A stretch of 64,000 nt of DNA from Burkholderiaceae bacterium (GTDB lineage: Bacteria > Pseudomonadota > Gammaproteobacteria > Burkholderiales > Burkholderiaceae_C), in assembly GCA_024235915.1 (NCBI GenBank), contig JACKLO010000019.1:1-64000 (forward strand), read 5' to 3'. Positions 60,197 through 64,000 of this stretch are shown here, one piece after another. The notes below the pieces were generated by a model. That model searched no databases, was not told where the DNA came from, and worked only from the letters and a program-made list of their open reading frames with translations. The number at the start of each line of letters is the position of its first letter. Positions within the stretch are counted from its first letter, which is position 1. Position numbers and translations under genes: made by a program.

Positions 60197-60876
60197 GCTG
60201 GCGGACCGGCGTTCAGCGCCGCCCAGCGTTCCGGTGTGCCGACGTCGGTCCAGGCGCCGTCCCAGCGCTCACCGCCGGCGCGCCCCGCGGCAATCGCCGC
60301 GTTCAGCACCGGTCGCAGCGGCAGCCGTGTGCCCGGCACGATGCCGGTGAACAGCGTGCGGCGGAACAGGCCCACGCTGGCCCAGGTCAGGCGTGGGCCG
60401 TCGCCACCCGCCACCAGCCGGCCGGCGGCATCGATCGCGAAGTCGCCTCCCGGGTGATGCGGCGCGTTGGGCACCATCCACAGCAGGCAGTCGAGCGCGT
60501 CGGGCAACGTGGCTTCGAAGCGGAAGCCGGGCAGGAAGACGTCACCGGAGACGACCCAGAACACCTCGTCCAGCAGCGGCAGGGCTTTGGCGATGCCGCC
60601 AGCCGTTTCCAGGGCGCCGCCATGGTCGCGGCCTTCCATCGAGTAGTGCAGGCGCAAGCCCCAGCGCGCGCCGTCGCCGAGCACGGCAGGGAACTGGTCC
60701 TCCAGCCAGGCGGTGTTGATCACCACCTCGCGCACGCCGGCGGCGGCCAACGCCTCCAGGTGCCAGGCGATCAGCGGCTGGCCCTGGACGGCCAGCAATG
60801 GTTTGGGGCAGTGGTCGGTGTGTGGGCGCAGCCGTTCACCACGGCCGGCCGCCAGGATCAGCGCGGTGGTGGTCAT
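60187..60876 (-). CDS. murU: Sugar-phosphate nucleotidyltransferase (MurU-like)
   Basis: A 229-residue nucleotidyltransferase. The pyrophosphorylase motif is ALILAAGRGERLRPHTDHCP, followed by KPLLAVQGQPLIAWHLEALA and the later FWVVSGDVFLPGF. Size and motifs fit MurU, which makes UDP-MurNAc from MurNAc-1-phosphate in cell-wall recycling. The partner kinase AmgK is not adjacent, so another sugar-1-phosphate is possible. ATG 60876 gives the standard N-terminus. It abuts phoR, convergent, with no intervening base. Confidence 0.75.
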   Translation of the reverse strand: MTTTALILAAGRGERLRPHTDHCPKPLLAVQGQPLIAWHLEALAAAGVREVVINTAWLEDQFPAVLGDGARWGLRLHYSMEGRDHGGALETAGGIAKALPLLDEVFWVVSGDVFLPGFRFEATLPDALDCLLWMVPNAPHHPGGDFAIDAAGRLVAGGDGPRLTWASVGLFRRTLFTGIVPGTRLPLRPVLNAAIAAGRAGGERWDGAWTDVGTPERWAALNAGPPAAG

Positions 60877-60934
60877 GCGGCGCGCGACTGGACCGTGACA
60901 AGGGCCGCGGCAGGTATCCAAGTCTGGTGGCTTT

Positions 60935-62752
60935 TCATGCGCGCAGCCGGCCGGCGACGGCCGGAGGTGGTGCCTGTTCCGCCCGCGCGCGCAGTTCGTC
61001 GACGGAGCCCGGCGCAGGGGGCTCGTCACTGGCGGCAGCACTCACCTGCACCGACCAGCCGGCCGCGGTGCTGCGGCACTCGGTGGCGCAGTGCTGCACC
61101 AGCACGTCCAGTGCCGCCCAGCCGGTGTGCGGCAGCAGCAGGGCAAAGCGTCGCGGGCCGGTGCGCGCCACCAGGTCGCCTGGCCGCCGTGCGCAGCCCG
61201 CCAGCCGCTGCGCCAGCGCGCGCAGCGCGGCGGGGGCGTCCAGGGCGTCATCACGGCCAGCGTCTTCGGCCGCCGGGTCGACGGTCATGCTCAGCAGGGT
61301 CAGCGGGGAACCGTGGCGCCGCGAGCGTGCCCATTCCGCCGTCAGCGCACGCTGCAGCGCCACGTCGTTGGCCACGCCGGTCTCCGGGTCCTGCCCCAGC
61401 AGGTCGGCCAGGCGGGCGTTGGCACGGTCGAGTTCACGGTTGAGCTTGTCCAGCACCTGCTCGCGGCGCACCAGGGCCGTCACGTCGGCCCGTACGCCGG
61501 CCACACCACCATCCCGCGTGCGGCGTTCGTCGATGCGCAGCCAGCGGTTGCCCGGCAATTCCTGCAGCACCGGGGGACCTGGCTCGCGGTGGGACTGCAG
61601 GCGTTCGGCCAGCCAGGCTTCCTCGATGCCCAGCGCCTGCGGGTACTGGCCATGTTCGAGGCCGAAGCGCAGCACGTCAGCAAAATGGGCGCCGGGGTGC
61701 AAGGCTGGCGCGGATTCGCGGTAGATCGTGCGGTAGCGCTCGTTGCAGAGCACCAGGCGGTCGTCGGCGTCGTACAGCGCAAAGCCGTCGGGCAGCGCCT
61801 CGATGGCGTCGTGCAGCTGGCGCCGTGCGTGTTCGGCGGCTTCGCGCTCGCTGAGTTCGGTGGTCACGTCCAGCCGCACGCTGACGGTGCCGCCGTCGTG
61901 CGTGCGGCGCTCGTGCACGCGGATCCAGCGGCCATCCACCTGCAGCAGGTGCTCGGCCTGCCCGCTGCGCCGTTCGGCCAGACGGCGGTGGATCCAGCTG
62001 TCGATGTCGGTGGCTAGGCCCGGCAGGCCACCGGCGGCGTGGTTGGCACGCACCAGCTGCTCGAAGGTGGGGTGCTCGTCGAGCAGGGGGCCGATGAGCG
62101 GGAACATCTGGCGCGACCGCTGGTTGGCCAGCACCAGACGATCCTCGGCATCGAACCATTCGATGCCGGCGGGCAGCACATCCAGGGCCTCCTGCAGCCG
62201 CTGGCGGGCCGCCTGGGCATCACGCTGGGTGCGCTTGAGGGCCTCGCCCTGTTCCACCAGGGCCGTGACGTCGATGCTGTAGGACACCATGCCGCCGTCG
62301 GCCAGGTAGCGTTCGGTGATGCGCCGCCAGCGGCCATTGGCCATCTGGCGCAGGATGGGTTCGCGCGGCTGCCGGTGCTGGGCCACACGCTCGGCGATCC
62401 AGGCGTCGGGCGGTGTCGGCGCGCCGGGCACCATGCCGCGGTCGACGGCTGCCCGCAGCAGGTCCTCGAACCTCATACCCGGGTGAAGTTCGCCCGCCAT
62501 GGCCGGGTAGAGCCGCTCGTAGTCGGCGTTCCAGCGCAGCAGCCGGTCTTCGGCGTCGAACACCATGAGGCCGATGTCCAGCGTGTCGAACACCTGCTGC
62601 CAGTGCGCGGTGTCGGCCAAGGCCTGGGCCTGGGCACGCCGTGCGCGGGCCCGCCATTGCAGTGCCCACGGCAGCAGCACCAGGGCGACGGCCACGCCAC
62701 CGGCCAGCGCACCGAGCAGTGCGTCCAGCGGCATCGGGCCTGCGGCGTCCAT
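60935..62752 (-). CDS. Membrane triple-PAS protein with degenerate GGDEF domain
   Basis: 605 residues. One membrane helix at ~8-30 (LDALLGALAGGVAVALVLLP) and a basic patch lead to three tandem PAS_7-type modules (~45-175, 180-310, 320-435). Each has a DxxDRL(L/V)LxN(x)R-like strand (FDAEDRLLRWNADYERLYPA, FDAEDRLVLANQRSRQMFPL, YDADDRLVLCNERYRTIYRE). A GGDEF-like domain follows (DPETGVANDVALQRALTAEW), but the catalytic site is TGPRRF, so diguanylate cyclase activity is almost surely lost. It may be a receptor or scaffold. Upstream of the MurU-like gene on the same strand (58-bp gap). Confidence 0.85.
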   Translation of the reverse strand: MDAAGPMPLDALLGALAGGVAVALVLLPWALQWRARARRAQAQALADTAHWQQVFDTLDIGLMVFDAEDRLLRWNADYERLYPAMAGELHPGMRFEDLLRAAVDRGMVPGAPTPPDAWIAERVAQHRQPREPILRQMANGRWRRITERYLADGGMVSYSIDVTALVEQGEALKRTQRDAQAARQRLQEALDVLPAGIEWFDAEDRLVLANQRSRQMFPLIGPLLDEHPTFEQLVRANHAAGGLPGLATDIDSWIHRRLAERRSGQAEHLLQVDGRWIRVHERRTHDGGTVSVRLDVTTELSEREAAEHARRQLHDAIEALPDGFALYDADDRLVLCNERYRTIYRESAPALHPGAHFADVLRFGLEHGQYPQALGIEEAWLAERLQSHREPGPPVLQELPGNRWLRIDERRTRDGGVAGVRADVTALVRREQVLDKLNRELDRANARLADLLGQDPETGVANDVALQRALTAEWARSRRHGSPLTLLSMTVDPAAEDAGRDDALDAPAALRALAQRLAGCARRPGDLVARTGPRRFALLLPHTGWAALDVLVQHCATECRSTAAGWSVQVSAAASDEPPAPGSVDELRARAEQAPPPAVAGRLRA

Positions 62753-62804
62753 GCGATCGATTATGGCCAGCGGGGGCAGGCGTCGACCTTGGGTGCTGGA
62801 GCAT

Positions 62805-63035
62805 CCGACCCCTGGGATGGGTCGGGTTGAGAACCGGCTTGCCCCAGACCATCCGCGCGAGACGCGGATGGTCGTTCTTGCCCCCCAGCCTGCCCGCGCG
62901 GGACGCGGGCAGTCGTTCGCCAGGCGAAAGACAGTCCGCAGGGACTGTCTCTCGTCCTGGCTTGCCCCAGCCTGTCCGCGCGAGACGCGGACAGTCGTTC
63001 GCCAGGCACGAGACCGTCCTCAGGACGGTCTCGTG
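62805..63035. repeat. Array of six short hairpins with variable stems
   Basis: Six perfect stem-loops in 231 bp: 62805-62825, 62847-62873, 62890-62912, 62929-62950, 62972-62994 and 63007-63035. Three of them share a CGAGA or CGGGA loop and an inner G-C-G stem base but differ above it: CCATCCGCG, CTGCCCGCG and CTGTCCGCG, each with its exact complement. TTGCCCC and TCGTTCGCCAGGC strings recur between hairpins. The array fills the 290-bp gap between the triple-PAS gene start and the hemerythrin stop. Confidence 0.85.
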
Positions 63036-63042
63036 TCCGGGC

Positions 63043-63618
63043 TCACCCCAATCCGATCGGCGCGGGGGCGGCCATGGCGATGCGGTGGAACAGCGCGCGG
63101 TACTCGTCGCCCGGTTCATGGCCGGTCAGCGGGTCGCGGTTGGCCTCGAAGGCGGCGTCCAGCGCCATCCAGTCGTCGGCGTCGAAGACTTCTCGCGCGG
63201 CGGGCAGCACCTGGCTCTCCTCGATGGCCATGTGCTCCAGGTAGAAGCCGATGTAGCGCTGCACCGCGGCCTCGAAGGCTTCGCGGCGCGAAGGCCCCAT
63301 GACCTCGAAGGCCAGCAGCGCGTGCTCCAGTTCGCGGATCGCGGCCTCGCCGCGGGCGTGGTCGCGGTCGAGCTGGTCGAGCACCGGCGCCATGGCTGGC
63401 GCGCGCTCGCGCAGCAGCGGGAACAGCAGTTCGCTTTCCTTCGTGTGGTGCAGGCGCTCGGGGAACTCGTCGATGTAGAACATCATCGCGCGCAGCACGT
63501 CGAAGTCGGGCAGTGCGGCGTGGCGGCGGGCATGGGCCAGCAGCATGGACAGCGAACGCAGCATCGCGGCCAGGGCCTGGTGTTCGTCGCGGATGATCTC
63601 GAGGGTGCGGATGGTCAT
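63043..63618 (-). CDS. Hemerythrin-domain protein
   Basis: A 191-residue all-helical hemerythrin-like protein. The di-iron motif residues are visible as LEIIRDEHQALAAMLRSLSM (His14), FPERLHHTKESELLFPLLRE (His/Glu), and later QLDRDHARGEAAI and FYLEHMAIEESQVLPAAREV. Such domains bind oxygen, nitric oxide or iron, and repair or sense iron-sulfur damage. ATG 63618 has AGGAG eight bases upstream. The stop lies just past the hairpin array. Confidence 0.88.
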   Translation of the reverse strand: MTIRTLEIIRDEHQALAAMLRSLSMLLAHARRHAALPDFDVLRAMMFYIDEFPERLHHTKESELLFPLLRERAPAMAPVLDQLDRDHARGEAAIRELEHALLAFEVMGPSRREAFEAAVQRYIGFYLEHMAIEESQVLPAAREVFDADDWMALDAAFEANRDPLTGHEPGDEYRALFHRIAMAAPAPIGLG

Positions 63619-63753
63619 GGCGTCTCCTGTGCAGGCCACAGGTTCGCAAGCCGCGCGGGTGGCCGTCTTGCGCCACGTCAAGCGACCGTCTCCTGGCAGG
63701 TCGGCCGCCTCGTAGAATCGCGGGCTTTCCCCAGGATCGACCCCGAGGCCCGC

Positions 63754-64000
63754 ATGCCGCTTTCGCCCGACCGCGACCCCCGTCTGATGGCCAACGCCAT
63801 CCGCGCCCTGGCGATGGACGCCGTGCAGCAGGCCAATTCCGGCCACCCTGGTGCGCCCATGGGCATGGCCGAGATCGCGGTGGCGCTGTGGGCCGGTCAC
63901 CTCCGGCACGACCCGGCTGCGCCAAACTGGGCCGATCGCGACCGCTTCGTGCTCAGCAACGGCCACGGTTCGATGCTGATCTACGCCCTGCTGCACCTCA
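63754..64000 (+). CDS. tkt: Transketolase, N-terminal fragment
   Basis: The first 82 codons of transketolase; the frame is open to the window end. The start MPLSPDRDPRLMANAIRALA is followed by the thiamine-enzyme signatures AMDAVQQANSGHPGAPMGMA and DRDRFVLSNGHGSMLIYALL. Transketolase moves two-carbon units in the pentose-phosphate and Calvin cycles. A TAGAAT hexamer at 63713-63718 is a possible -10. It is divergent from the hemerythrin gene. Confidence 0.95.
   Translation, partial: MPLSPDRDPRLMANAIRALAMDAVQQANSGHPGAPMGMAEIAVALWAGHLRHDPAAPNWADRDRFVLSNGHGSMLIYALLHL

Noticed and set aside
62805..63035. Possible CRISPR array
   Set aside because: The units are self-complementary hairpins with differing stems and short recurring linkers. 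There are no identical direct repeats separated by unique spacers of constant size, and no cas genes.
1..64000. tRNA, rRNA or riboswitch genes
   Set aside because: None recognised by eye. No TPP-type leader was evident before thiL, and the gap there is too short for a clear case.

Overview
The window is a high-GC, gene-dense chromosomal segment of a Burkholderiales-type betaproteobacterium, probably near Rubrivivax, Leptothrix, Ideonella or Methylibium. The inference rests on gene content and order: leuS-lptE-holA, bamE opposite fur, hpf-ptsN-hprK, glnE, a YhdP-type AsmA protein with a nitrilase, pst-phoU-phoB-phoR, and many tightly coupled ATGA or GTGA overlaps. No phage, plasmid, transposase, rRNA, tRNA or CRISPR locus was seen.

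Layout. 1-3.7 kb: end of a molybdopterin oxidoreductase, a LysR regulator opposite a Bug/TctC solute receptor, and a Rieske oxygenase. 3.7-9.8 kb: a SUI1/YciH protein, a PAS hybrid sensor kinase, a histone H1-like lysine/alanine repeat protein, and thiL-pgpA-pncC. 9.8-13.4 kb: a GGDEF-EAL protein coupled to a periplasmic solute-binding protein, and a 2-hydroxyacid dehydrogenase. 13.4-20.2 kb, minus strand: bamE-dapB-exbB-exbD-leuS-lptE-holA. 20.3-22.8 kb: fur facing hpf-ptsN-hprK. 22.9-28.9 kb: a secreted amidohydrolase / YtkA-like / di-heme peroxidase unit, a DsbA-family protein, an unknown membrane-anchored protein, corA, and a small TonB-like secreted protein.

29.0-37.4 kb holds the most interesting system. 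Eight overlapping or nearly touching minus-strand genes encode an FAD oxidoreductase, DUF1365, a cyclopropane/unsaturated-fatty-acid methyltransferase, a chalcone-isomerase-like protein, an MFS carrier, a DUF3833 lipoprotein, an SDR and an NTF2-like protein. Across a 503-bp intergenic region lies a divergent MerR regulator with every B12-photoreceptor (LitR/CarH) signature visible: W154-x9-E164-H165 and E201-x-H203. This looks like a light-controlled membrane-lipid remodelling or singlet-oxygen protection locus.

37.4-51.1 kb: GST, an EamA exporter and rhombosortase-like protease downstream of glnE, a giant AsmA/YhdP protein with a nitrilase, a UbiH-like monooxygenase, a TlpA-type thioredoxin and an aldo/keto reductase. 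51.1-60.2 kb is the phosphate regulon: a small repeat-bearing secreted ORF, a PhoB-like regulator with a degenerate receiver, then pstS-pstC-pstA-pstB-phoU-phoB-phoR with a strong Pho box before pstS. Both pstS and pstC carry an apparent 1-nt deletion. A composite palindromic repeat occurs twice at the edge of this locus and once across the phoB-phoR junction, where it supplies the phoB stop and the predicted phoR start. 60.2-64 kb: a MurU-like nucleotidyltransferase, a triple-PAS protein with a dead GGDEF domain, an array of hairpins whose stems vary compensatorily, a hemerythrin, and the start of transketolase.
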